The position numbers and the translations under genes are program-made. Shown in pieces: positions 17,012-23,957 of a stretch of DNA of 31,235 nucleotides. Below the pieces are notes generated by a model. The model did no database searches. It was not told the DNA's origin and was given only the letters and a program-made list of their open reading frames with translations. Positions within the stretch are counted from its first letter, which is position 1; each line of letters begins with the position of its first letter. The DNA comes from JBJSXF01 sp046086225 (lineage in GTDB: Bacteria > Actinomycetota > Acidimicrobiia > IMCC26256 > PALSA-610). Location: the NCBI GenBank assembly GCA_046086225.1, contig JBJSXF010000033.1:1-31235 (forward strand), read 5' to 3'.

Positions 17012-18443
17012 CCGAACGGCGACGGCGGGCCGACCCGACGAGCGCGAGCCCGACCGCCACGAGCGTGCCGCCCAGGAAGACGAACGCGCCCGTCGGCGAC
17101 CCCGTTCGCGGCAGCTCGTCGGACACGGTGCCCCCGCCCTTCGTCTCGCACATCTCGGGGTAGAACCCGCACCCGTACCCCGGATCGACGATCGGAGGCG
17201 TGCTGGTCGATGGGGAGGTCGGCACTTCGGCCCCCACCTCGACCGAACCGCTGTCGCAGGTCGAGCTCTCGCTGTCGTCGACGGAAACCGCAACCGCGCG
17301 GGAGAAGCCTCGCTGGTCGACATCGGGGCACTCGGCGGCGACCGCGGCGTCGATCGCCGGGCTGTCGTCGGCGGGCAGGAAGGTGAGCGTCGGACCGCCG
17401 TTGTCGGCGAGCGGTCCGAGGCGCGGGTCGGTCGAGGCCTGGTCGCCGGGCCCGGCCGGAGTGCACGAGTCGTCGCCGAAGACGTTGCCCCCGAGCGAAA
17501 CGAGGTTCACATTCGTGCAATCGCTGCGATCACCGTTGCCGGCCACGATCGAGTTGACGACGGTCACCGTCCCTTCGCCCGGAACCTCGGCCGCGCTGCG
17601 AGCCTCCGTCCCGGGACCCTCGATCCCGCCGAGCTCGTTGCCGTGGATCGTGACGGTGTGCAACGTCACCGCGCCGCCGAACTGGCGTACGCCCGGGCTC
17701 TCGCTCGTCGTGATCGTGCTGTTCACCATCTGGAGCTCACCGTCGAAGATGAATGCGCCGCCCGCGTTGTTCGCGAGGGTCGAGCGCACCACGGTGACCG
17801 AGATGCCATCGCCTCTCAGGTCGAGACCGTTGTCGGCGTTCTCCTTGATCGTCGAGTCCTCGATGAGACCGGTGATCGTCGCCGGGCACGCTCCGAGCGT
17901 GCTGAAGCCGAACTCGCCGCCGTCCTCGAAGACCACCGACGAGTAGGTGACCTCGAGGTCGCCACCGCAGGTGGCGTTGTTGTCGATGTCGCCCGGTCCC
18001 GACACGAAGACTTTCGTGAAGGTTGCCCGGAGCTTCCCGTCGAAGCCGGCGCTGGCGTCGATCGCCGGAGCCGACAGGCCCGAGATTTCGACGTTCGTCT
18101 CTGCGCCGAAGCCGGCGTTGAGATCAATCTCCTGACCGGTGATCGTGATGCCCTCACCATTGCCGATCACCCGGATGAGATCGGCCCCGGTGCCGTCGAT
18201 GTTGATCTCCGGCAGGGTCACGCCATCGGTCGCGGGCGCGAAGACGATGTCGTCGTCGCCCGGGTTCGCGACTGCGTCGGCCACAGCCTGCGCGATCGAT
18301 CCCGGACCGCTCGCGTTCGCGTTGGACACCGTGAACGTCGCTGCGCCGGCAACCGTGGCCGGCAGCACGACCCCGGCACACACCAGGAGCACCGCCGCCG
18401 AGAGCGAACCCATCCCGACCTTCGACATTCGACGACGCTTCAC
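17004..18443 (-). CDS. LPxTG-anchored surface protein with right-handed beta-helix (choice-of-anchor Q type)
   Basis: A 479-residue secreted protein. Signal peptide 1 to about 35 (KRRRMSK then a hydrophobic core, cleavage near VAGA-ATF). The body alternates short beta strands with TITG, NNATCGG, STLANNAGG and similar turns, typical of parallel beta-helix repeats; the segment LADNGGPTLTFLPADDSPAIDA followed by DQRGFSRA is the choice-of-anchor Q signature. A Ser/Thr/Pro-rich stalk (about 405-440) precedes LPRTG (444-448), a hydrophobic helix and an RRRR tail: a complete sortase signal. No sortase gene is in the window. GTG start has GGGGAG five bases upstream, and TAGGTT at 18497-18502 is a likely -10. 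Cell-wall exposed; ligand unknown. Confidence 0.88.
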   Translation of the reverse strand: MKRRRMSKVGMGSLSAAVLLVCAGVVLPATVAGAATFTVSNANASGPGSIAQAVADAVANPGDDDIVFAPATDGVTLPEINIDGTGADLIRVIGNGEGITITGQEIDLNAGFGAETNVEISGLSAPAIDASAGFDGKLRATFTKVFVSGPGDIDNNATCGGDLEVTYSSVVFEDGGEFGFSTLGACPATITGLIEDSTIKENADNGLDLRGDGISVTVVRSTLANNAGGAFIFDGELQMVNSTITTSESPGVRQFGGAVTLHTVTIHGNELGGIEGPGTEARSAAEVPGEGTVTVVNSIVAGNGDRSDCTNVNLVSLGGNVFGDDSCTPAGPGDQASTDPRLGPLADNGGPTLTFLPADDSPAIDAAVAAECPDVDQRGFSRAVAVSVDDSESSTCDSGSVEVGAEVPTSPSTSTPPIVDPGYGCGFYPEMCETKGGGTVSDELPRTGSPTGAFVFLGGTLVAVGLALVGSARRRRSGA

Positions 18444-18496
18444 GCATTCTCCCCGATCGACCCGATTCGACCGATCAGCGTCGGCCGCCGGGGGAA

Positions 18497-18502
18497 AACC
18501 TA
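18497..18502 (-). promoter_or_regulatory. -10 box, LPxTG surface protein gene
   Basis: TAGGTT on the minus strand about 53 bases before the GTG; the leader carries GGGGAG as ribosome binding site. Confidence 0.45.
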
Positions 18503-18539
18503 GCGCCAACCCGGGCCGACCGAGATCACGGGCGGGTCG

Positions 18540-19013
18540 TCAGCCTGCGGCCAGCACGGCGAGGACCTCGTCGTTGCCCGCAATCTGCCACTGCTGGGTG
18601 CCGATCGCGTCGAAGCGCACGCGGCCGTCAGCGCCGATCACGAACACGGCCGGTCGCTGACCGAGGCTGAGCGCCCGGCTCGCCACGTCGTAGAGGTCGA
18701 AGACGGTGTGGTCGGGATCGGCCAGCACCGGGAAGGGCATCGGCTCCCTGGCGGTGAAGTCGGCCACCGTCTTCACATCGTGCGGGGCCACCGCGATCAC
18801 CGATGCGCCGGTCGCCGTGAAGCGCTCGTAGTCCTCGCGCAACTGCACGAGATGCCGGCGGCAGAACGGTCAAGGGAAGCCGCGGAGGAACGCGACGACG
18901 ACCGGGCCGCGGGCCAGCAGATCGGCGAGAGCCACAGCCGTGCCGGTGCCGTCGGGGAGCGCGAAGGCCGGCGCTTCCGACCCGATGCCCGCCGTTCGAC
19001 TGTGCGTCGTCAT
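18540..19013 (-). CDS. Peroxiredoxin-like selenoprotein (in-frame TGA as selenocysteine 48, UxxC active site)
   Basis: Read through one TGA, the frame gives 157 residues with a full AhpC/TSA (thioredoxin-fold) domain. The TGA is codon 48 (18870-18872) in the context FLRGFP-U-PFCRRHLVQL; relatives have a WCPFC or WCPYC motif there, so TGA replaces exactly the first, reactive Cys, and Cys51 remains as partner. Downstream the fold continues without break: GASVIAVAPHDVKTV, MPFPVLADPDHTVFDLYDV, RPAVFVIGADGRVRF. The ATG at 19013 has TACCCT six bases upstream. A hairpin 25 nt after the TGA fits a bacterial SECIS. Likely role: thiol-dependent reduction of peroxides. An ORF starting at Met 18848 would lack the active site. 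selA/selB/tRNA-Sec genes are not in the window. Confidence 0.82.
18833..18852 (-). promoter_or_regulatory. Candidate SECIS hairpin for selenocysteine insertion
   Basis: On the mRNA, UCUCGUGC and GCGCGAGG pair over 8 bp (two G-U pairs) around an AGUU loop. The loop begins 25 nt after the UGA and has G as second base followed by U, in line with the bacterial SECIS rules as I recall them (loop 16-37 nt from the UGA, stem 4-16 bp, G in the first two loop bases). Folding was done by eye. Confidence 0.55.
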
Positions 19014-19019
19014 GCGCAG

Positions 19020-19025
19020 AGGGTA
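19020..19025 (-). promoter_or_regulatory. -10 box of leaderless promoter, selenoprotein gene
   Basis: TACCCT on the minus strand, six bases before the ATG at 19013. It supports translation from upstream of the TGA. Confidence 0.55.
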
Positions 19026-19071
19026 ACCACTCACGCGCCGCCCGCCCGACCCGGCACATCGGAACCTCTCC

Positions 19072-19077
19072 TAGATT
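19072..19077 (+). promoter_or_regulatory. -10 box of leaderless promoter, Cache-HAMP sensor operon
   Basis: TAGATT six bases before the GTG at 19084, divergent from the selenoprotein promoter 47 bases away. Confidence 0.55.
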
Positions 19078-19083
19078 GCTCCC

Positions 19084-20454
19084 GTGCCCGTGGACCCCCG
19101 CCGGTGGCGCATCGGCACTCGCATCGCCGTGATCCTGGTGCTCGTCGCCGTCGGCCCGGTGCTCCTCCTCACCCGACTCGGCGTCACCCGGATCGAGGAC
19201 CAAGCGGCCCGCGACGGCCAACGCGAGCTCATCGGTCTCGCGGCGGCCATCGCGGCCGGACTCGACGCCGAGCTCGAGGCCAACCTCCAACTCGTCACCG
19301 GGATCAGCCGAGACCGTGACGTCATCGCCTACACCGAGGCCACCGACCGCGCCGGTGCCGCCGTGGAGCCGGCCGTCGAGCAGATGAACGGCGATCTCGA
19401 CATCCTCCAGGCGGCACACGTCTCGGCCGGGATCTTCTTCATCCTCGACGACACCGGAACCGCCATCGCATCGTCCGATCGCAAGATCATCGGAGGGAAC
19501 TACGCGTACCGGCCCTATTGGCAGAAGGCCATGCGGGGCGAGACCAACGTGAGCGATGTGTACCTCCCCATCGGCACCACGTCGTCGACCCCGGGCACGG
19601 CCTTCGCCGCCCCCATCCGTCGCGGCGGCCGGCCCGACGGCACGATCGTGGGCGTCGCCGTGATCAAGAGCGATGCGCTCACCGTCTCCGGCGTGATCAC
19701 CGACGCGCCCGACCGCGCCGACCGTCAGGCATACATCGTCGAGCGCAACGGAATCGTTTCGGCGAGCTCAGACCCCGATGACCCGATCCGGTTCGGGGGC
19801 CTACGACCGCTCTCGGCCACCGAGCGGCGAGCAGCGGCGGCCGCCAAGCGGTTCAACGGACCGGTGCCGACCGTCCCCGCCTCGAACGGCGTGCGGTCCC
19901 TCGTCGGCGCCGGTTCGCCCGGGTTCACGACCGGTCGTATCGCCGATGAGCCGGTCGCGGTCGCGTGGCAGCCGCTCGTCGCCGCCCCGTGGACCGCCGT
20001 CGTCGTCGAACCGCTCACGGCCTACGACGCCGCCGCCGACGACGCCCGAGACACCGCCCTGCGGATCGCCGGAGTCGTTGCCCTCGTCGCCGTGCTCATC
20101 GCCCTGATCGCCGGGCGCCGCCTGAGCCGACCGCTGCGGGCCCTCACCGACGCGGCAGCCCACCTCGAAGCGGGAACCGCCGTCGACGAAGCCGCCCTCG
20201 GCGCCGTCGCCCGCCGCCGTGACGACCTCGGGCTCCTCGCCGCTCGGCTCGCCGACGCCGCCCGCGAGAGCCGGGCACGCGAGGCCCGGCTCGAGGCCCA
20301 GGTCGCGTCGCTCCGGGTCGAGATCGACGAGAGCCGCCGGGCCCGCGACGTCCAGGAGATCGTCGACTCCGACTTCTTCACCGACCTCCAGGCCCGAGCC
20401 GCCGAGATGCGCCGCCGGGTGCGCCGCGACGACCCCGAGGGAGGGCGCCCGTGA
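19084..20454 (+). CDS. Membrane sensor protein: Cache domain, HAMP and coiled coil, no output domain
   Basis: A 456-residue protein. Membrane helix at about 12-31, extracytoplasmic region about 32-325, second helix 326-345, then HAMP (about 346-400; SRPLRALTDAAAHLEAGT) and a coiled coil to about 425. The outer region looks like a double Cache domain: FFILDDTGTAIASSD and YRPYWQKAMRGETNVSDVY are typical ligand-pocket sequences. There is no kinase, cyclase, phosphatase or methyl-accepting domain; the chain ends with a motif EIVDSDFFTDLQARAAEMRRR (425-445) that looks like a docking tail. The stop overlaps the start of a ParA-like ATPase gene (GTGA), making that ATPase the obvious output partner (inference). 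Ligand unknown. Confidence 0.82.
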   Translation: MPVDPRRWRIGTRIAVILVLVAVGPVLLLTRLGVTRIEDQAARDGQRELIGLAAAIAAGLDAELEANLQLVTGISRDRDVIAYTEATDRAGAAVEPAVEQMNGDLDILQAAHVSAGIFFILDDTGTAIASSDRKIIGGNYAYRPYWQKAMRGETNVSDVYLPIGTTSSTPGTAFAAPIRRGGRPDGTIVGVAVIKSDALTVSGVITDAPDRADRQAYIVERNGIVSASSDPDDPIRFGGLRPLSATERRAAAAAKRFNGPVPTVPASNGVRSLVGAGSPGFTTGRIADEPVAVAWQPLVAAPWTAVVVEPLTAYDAAADDARDTALRIAGVVALVAVLIALIAGRRLSRPLRALTDAAAHLEAGTAVDEAALGAVARRRDDLGLLAARLADAARESRAREARLEAQVASLRVEIDESRRARDVQEIVDSDFFTDLQARAAEMRRRVRRDDPEGGRP

Positions 20455-21230
20455 CCCAGTTCGTGACCGTCCACGGATTCCGGCGCGGCGTGGGCAAGAC
20501 CACGGTCGCGGTGAACCTCGCCGGGGTGCTGGCTCGGGCCGGCTTGCGCGTGCTGCTGGTCGAGACGGCCCGGCGGGCCGACGACGCGGGCACGTTGCTC
20601 GGCGGCACGCGCCCCGAAGGCTTCGCCGATCTGGTCGCCGGCGCGGCCGAGGCCGCCTCGCTCGGTCACGACGTCACGGGCACGCTGGGGTCGACCGCAT
20701 CCGGGCGGCTCGTGGTCGTCGGCGGAGGCCGTGCCGCTGCGCCCGACTCCGACGCGATGGGCGCGGCGACCACTGTCGCGTTCCACTCCCTCGCCGAGGC
20801 GTACACGCCCGACCTCGTGGTGCTCGATACCGCCGCCGGACTCACCGAGGAGACCCTCACCCTCCTCGCCGTCACCGACGACCTGCTCCTGCTCGTGCGC
20901 CCCGACCGCCGCGACCATCAGGGCTCGGCGGTCACTGCCGATGTCGCCGTGCGCATGGGCGTCCCCCGCCCGGCCCTCCTCCTCACCCAGGTGCCGGGCA
21001 CCGAACTCGACCCGACCGACCGGGCCCGGATCGAGGAAGCCTTCTCGATCCCCGTGGCCGCCGTGCTGCCGTTCAGCCGCGCCGTCGCCGAGTATCGGGG
21101 CGACCGACCGTTCGCCGTCGCCCACGCGGGAGACCCCTGGTCGATCGCGATCACCGGGCTCGCATCCGATCTCATCGCGGCCGCGGACACCGCACGACGA
21201 CCCCGACCCGACGAGTCGACCCGGGACTAG
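20451..21230 (+). CDS. ParA/MinD-like P-loop ATPase with variant Walker A
   Basis: A 259-residue deviant-Walker ATPase. Walker A is FRRGVGKTT (10-18) instead of KGGVGKTT: the P-loop Lys16 is kept, but the signature Lys that contacts the partner's ATP is Arg11. The A' motif reads VLLVETA (34-40), with Glu38 where ParA proteins have Asp, and Walker B is PDLVVLDTAAG (120-130, Asp126). The C-terminal VLPFSRAVAEYRGDRP is MinD-like. No amphipathic membrane-targeting helix is evident at the end, and no parB or parS-like site is near, so plasmid or chromosome partition is unlikely. Coupled by GTGA overlap to the Cache-HAMP sensor, suggesting a sensor-ATPase unit at the membrane. Confidence 0.85.
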   Translation: MTQFVTVHGFRRGVGKTTVAVNLAGVLARAGLRVLLVETARRADDAGTLLGGTRPEGFADLVAGAAEAASLGHDVTGTLGSTASGRLVVVGGGRAAAPDSDAMGAATTVAFHSLAEAYTPDLVVLDTAAGLTEETLTLLAVTDDLLLLVRPDRRDHQGSAVTADVAVRMGVPRPALLLTQVPGTELDPTDRARIEEAFSIPVAAVLPFSRAVAEYRGDRPFAVAHAGDPWSIAITGLASDLIAAADTARRPRPDESTRD

Positions 21231-21246
21231 CCGGCGAGGGCGGCGA

Positions 21247-21750
21247 TCACTTCACGGGAATCGCCAGGGGGGCGCCGTCCTTCAACAGCGCGGCCACCGA
21301 GATGACCACCGGCTCGTCACCCCGGTTCGAGCCGTAGTGCACGAGGCTGCGGGTCTCGGTGAGGCTGTCGCCCGGTCGAAGCGTGATCTCCGCCGGGGCG
21401 ACAATCCGCTCCGTGTCACCGTCGGCCCGGGTCACGGCCGCACTCCCCTCGACGATGTCGTAGGTGAGGATGCCCGACCGAACCGACGCGATCTGGGTGC
21501 CGTCGTGGAAGTGCGCCGGCAGCTCCGCGCCCGGAGCGATCTCGACCTCCTCGAGATAGAGCGTCTGGCCGGGGGCATTGGCCGGCGTGTCCCGGGCGAG
21601 GATCTTCCGATCGATCCCGCCCGCCGCTCCGGACGCACCCGGCGGTCCCGAGGCCACCGGCTCGGACGATCCGCCGCCACAGCCGGCGAACGCGAGCAGC
21701 GCCACCGTGCAGGCCGCAGCCGCGATGAGGGCCGGTCGAACCGTGCGCAT
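21247..21750 (-). CDS. Cupin-domain lipoprotein
   Basis: A 167-residue exported protein. The signal peptide ends in the lipobox AFAGC with Cys24 as lipidation site, followed by a Gly/Ser/Pro linker (about 25-45). A single cupin barrel covers about 60-160: GAELPAHFHDGTQIASVRSGILTY holds an H-x-H pair (motif 1) and LVHYGSNRGDEPVVISV the late motif with His. It is probably anchored to the outer face of the membrane and may bind a metal or small ligand. ATG with GGAGGTGG as ribosome binding site. TAGGCT over the end of the upstream MazG gene is a possible own promoter. It faces the ParA-like gene with only 16 bp between stops. Confidence 0.85.
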   Translation of the reverse strand: MRTVRPALIAAAACTVALLAFAGCGGGSSEPVASGPPGASGAAGGIDRKILARDTPANAPGQTLYLEEVEIAPGAELPAHFHDGTQIASVRSGILTYDIVEGSAAVTRADGDTERIVAPAEITLRPGDSLTETRSLVHYGSNRGDEPVVISVAALLKDGAPLAIPVK

Positions 21751-21816
21751 CCATCCACCTCCGGTCGCGCCGAGGGCACTCCGATCGCGGCGACCGGGCC
21801 CGGCGGGAATGGGGCG

Positions 21817-21822
21817 AGCCTA
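21817..21822 (-). promoter_or_regulatory. Possible -10 box, cupin lipoprotein gene
   Basis: TAGGCT on the minus strand overlaps the MazG stop codon and lies about 66 bases before the lipoprotein ATG. Confidence 0.35.
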
Positions 21823-22104
21823 CGGGCAGGCGCAGGGCACGTTCGCGCAACGGGGGCAACCGTCGGCGTAGCGACCGACCGCCTCCGCGAGCGAGAGCCC
21901 GACCTGGTTGGCGAGCGACGCCAGCCAGGCGAGTACGTCGCCGAGCTCGTGGAGCTGCTCCTCGCGGGTGCCCTTGCGCACCGCGCGGGCCAGCTCGCCC
22001 GTCTCCTCGGCGATCCAGGCGACGGTGGCGGGCACGCCCCGGGCGCGATCCCGCTCGCCGTAGACGGCGTCCATCGCCTGCTGCAGACCGTCGAGGGAGG
22101 CCAC
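21820..22104 (-). CDS. MazG-like nucleotide pyrophosphohydrolase
   Basis: A 94-residue all-helical NTP pyrophosphohydrolase. The metal-binding pattern EExxE...ExxD is present as Glu33-Glu34-Glu37 (IAEETGEL) and Glu53/Asp56 (ELGDVLAWL), and YGERDRARGVPATVAWI is the typical N-terminal block. The chain ends with GCPRCANVPCACP, a CxxC...CxC tail also known in short MazG proteins. Such enzymes hydrolyse (d)NTPs to NMP and pyrophosphate, often for pool cleaning. The GTG start at 22104 lies within the 3' arm of a 12-bp hairpin, unusual for an expressed gene; the ATG eleven codons in is an alternative. Downstream of the SHOCT gene on the same strand. Confidence 0.85.
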   Translation of the reverse strand: MASLDGLQQAMDAVYGERDRARGVPATVAWIAEETGELARAVRKGTREEQLHELGDVLAWLASLANQVGLSLAEAVGRYADGCPRCANVPCACP

Positions 22105-22122
22105 CGGGAACGGTGGCCTCCC
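22095..22122 (-). promoter_or_regulatory. 12-bp hairpin containing the MazG start codon
   Basis: Perfect inverted repeat GGGAGGCCACCG / CGGTGGCCTCCC with a 4-base loop (TTCC on the transcribed strand); five further pairs (CCGTC/GACGG) extend it after a small internal loop. It follows the stop of the SHOCT gene by 17 bases and buries the GTG of MazG in its 3' arm, with GGGAGG in the 5' arm. It could terminate the upstream transcript or restrict MazG translation. Confidence 0.6.
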
Positions 22123-22139
22123 CGACGGGAGATCGACGC

Positions 22140-22538
22140 TCAGCCGCCGACGACCTGCGACTTGAGGCGCTGGAACTCGGCCTCGTCGATGACGCCCTGC
22201 TGCTTCAGGGTCGCGAGGCGCTCGAGCTCGGCGGCCGGGCTCGCCGCTCCACCGACCGCGTCGCGGATGTAGTTGCGGCGTGCCGCTTCCATCTGCTCGG
22301 CGTCCTGCTGCGCGTGCTTCGACATCTTGTTGCCCCGGGCGATCAGGTACACGAACACCCCGAGGAACGGCACCACGAAGATGAACACGACCCAGAGGAA
22401 CTTGGCGAAGCCCCCGAGGTCATGGCTGCGGAAGACGTCCACCAGGACCGAGATCGCGATCCAGATCCAGATGAAGAGCAACGTGAACCAGATCATGGTC
22501 CACAGCACCTCGCCGACACCCCACTCAGAACCGACCAT
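22140..22538 (-). CDS. PLDc_N/SHOCT-domain small membrane protein
   Basis: A 132-residue protein. Two membrane helices (about 10-32 and 45-66) enclose VDVFRSHDLGGFAKFLWVV, the typical 'PLDc_N' hairpin pattern ending FLGVFVYLIARG. A charged helix (about 70-95) leads to a SHOCT domain at the C-terminus: ELERLATLKQQGVIDEAEFQRLKSQ. The role of these proteins is not established. The ATG at 22538 has AAGGGG seven bases upstream; a GTG just before it is an alternative. Followed by the MazG-like gene on the same strand, separated by a strong hairpin. Confidence 0.82.
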   Translation of the reverse strand: MVGSEWGVGEVLWTMIWFTLLFIWIWIAISVLVDVFRSHDLGGFAKFLWVVFIFVVPFLGVFVYLIARGNKMSKHAQQDAEQMEAARRNYIRDAVGGAASPAAELERLATLKQQGVIDEAEFQRLKSQVVGG

Positions 22539-22648
22539 CACGACACCCCTTCCCCGGGACGGGCACCTCCCGTCCGATCGAACTGCCCCAGCAACCTACC
22601 CAGCGAGCCCGGTCTCGGTGCGGATGTGGGGTGCTCCACCGCAGCGCG

Positions 22649-22654
22649 TACGAT
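22649..22654 (+). promoter_or_regulatory. -10 box of leaderless promoter, GH4-Gfo/Idh operon
   Basis: TACGAT seven bases before the GTG at 22662. Confidence 0.6.
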
Positions 22655-22661
22655 CCCGCCC

Positions 22662-23957
22662 GTGGCCAAGGTGACGTTCATCGGAGCGGGCAGCACGGTG
22701 TTCGCCCGCAACCTCCTCGGCGACATCCTCGGCCACGAGGAGCTCGCCGGGAGCGAGATCGCCCTCTTCGACATCGATCCCGAGCGCCTCGCCACTTCAG
22801 AGCTCGTCGCCCGCCGGGTGGCCGAGACCCTCGGCGCCCCGGCCCGGATCACCGCGACCACCGACCGCCGGGCCGCCCTGGCCGACGCCACCTACGCGAT
22901 CAACATGATCCAGGTCGGGGGCTACGAGCCGTGCACGGTCACCGACTTCGAGGTGCCCAAGGAGTTCGGGCTGCGCCAGACGCTCGCCGACACCCTCGGC
23001 ATCGGCGGGATCATGCGAGGCCTGCGCACGATCCCCGTGATGCTCGACCTGTGCGCCGACATGGCCGAGGTCTGCCCCGGCGTGTGGTTCCTCAACTACA
23101 CGAACCCGATGGCGATCAACTGCCGGGCGGTCACCCGGGCCACGGCCATCCGCACCGTCGGGTTGTGCCACAGCGTGCAGGGCACCGCCTTCGAGCTGAG
23201 CCGCGACCTCGGCATCCCCTACCGCGAGATCGACTACCTCGCCGCGGGCATCAACCACATGGCGTTCTACCTGCGCTTCGCGCACGAGGGCGAGGACCTC
23301 ACCCCCCGACTGCTGGAGATCGCCGAATCGGGCCGGGCCCCCGAGGGCAACCGGGTGCGTTACGAGGTGCTGCGGCGACTCGGCTACTTCGTCACCGAGT
23401 CGAGCGAGCACTTCGCCGAGTACGTGCCCTGGTTCATCAAGCGCGACCGCCCCGATCTCGTCGAGCGGTTCAACGTGCCCCTCGACGAGTACCCGCGCCG
23501 CTGCGTCGCCCAGATCGAGGGTTGGGAGGCCGAGCGCGAGCGGCTCGAGGGCGGAGGCCCGCTCGAGGTCGTGCCCAGCCACGAGTACGCGGCCACCATC
23601 ATCCGCAGCATCGAGACGGGCAAGCCCCGGGTGATCTACGGCAACGTGGCGAACGACGGCCTCATCGACAACCTGCCCCCGGGGTGCACGGTCGAGGTGC
23701 CCTGCCTCGTCGATGCCAACGGGGTGCAGCCGACCCGCATCGGGTCGCTGCCGCTGCAGCTCGCCGCGCTCATCCAGACCAACGTCAACGTGCAGGAGCT
23801 CACCGTCGAGGCCGCGCTCACCGGACGGCGCGACCACGTGTACCACGCCGCGATGCTCGACCCGCACACCGCGGCCGAGCTCGACCTCGACCAGATCCAC
23901 GCGCTCGTCGACGCGCTCATCGACGCGCACGGCGAGTGGATCCCCGAGCTGCGCTGA
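22662..23957 (+). CDS. Glycoside hydrolase family 4 (alpha-galactosidase/alpha-glucosidase type)
   Basis: A 431-residue NAD+- and Mn2+-dependent glycosidase. The Rossmann loop is FIGAGSTVFARNLLGD (6-21); Asn145 to Asn148 (NYTNPM) sits in the nucleotide/sugar site; Cys169-His170 (GLCHSVQGT) and His199 (AGINHMAFYLRF) are the metal ligands known in GH4. Cleavage runs through oxidation at C3 and elimination rather than acid hydrolysis. The form resembles MelA alpha-galactosidase more than phospho-glucosidases, by overall pattern. The GTG start is set by the TACGAT box; the frame upstream overlaps the SHOCT gene and is rejected. A Gfo/Idh oxidoreductase follows seven bases later. No sugar transporter is in the window. 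Confidence 0.92.
   Translation: MAKVTFIGAGSTVFARNLLGDILGHEELAGSEIALFDIDPERLATSELVARRVAETLGAPARITATTDRRAALADATYAINMIQVGGYEPCTVTDFEVPKEFGLRQTLADTLGIGGIMRGLRTIPVMLDLCADMAEVCPGVWFLNYTNPMAINCRAVTRATAIRTVGLCHSVQGTAFELSRDLGIPYREIDYLAAGINHMAFYLRFAHEGEDLTPRLLEIAESGRAPEGNRVRYEVLRRLGYFVTESSEHFAEYVPWFIKRDRPDLVERFNVPLDEYPRRCVAQIEGWEAERERLEGGGPLEVVPSHEYAATIIRSIETGKPRVIYGNVANDGLIDNLPPGCTVEVPCLVDANGVQPTRIGSLPLQLAALIQTNVNVQELTVEAALTGRRDHVYHAAMLDPHTAAELDLDQIHALVDALIDAHGEWIPELR

Noticed and set aside
18540..18848. 102-residue protein starting at the Met after the TGA
   Set aside because: It would lack the active-site strand and CxxC region, has no ribosome binding site or promoter, and the upstream in-frame part is clearly homologous peroxiredoxin sequence.
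18870..18872. TGA as a simple pseudogene mutation or sequencing error
   Set aside because: Possible, but it hits precisely the position where Sec replaces Cys in this family and a SECIS-like hairpin follows; the rest of the gene is intact.
20451..21230. Plasmid or chromosome partition locus
   Set aside because: The ATPase has no ParB partner or parS-like repeats nearby and has an altered Walker A; its partner is a membrane sensor.
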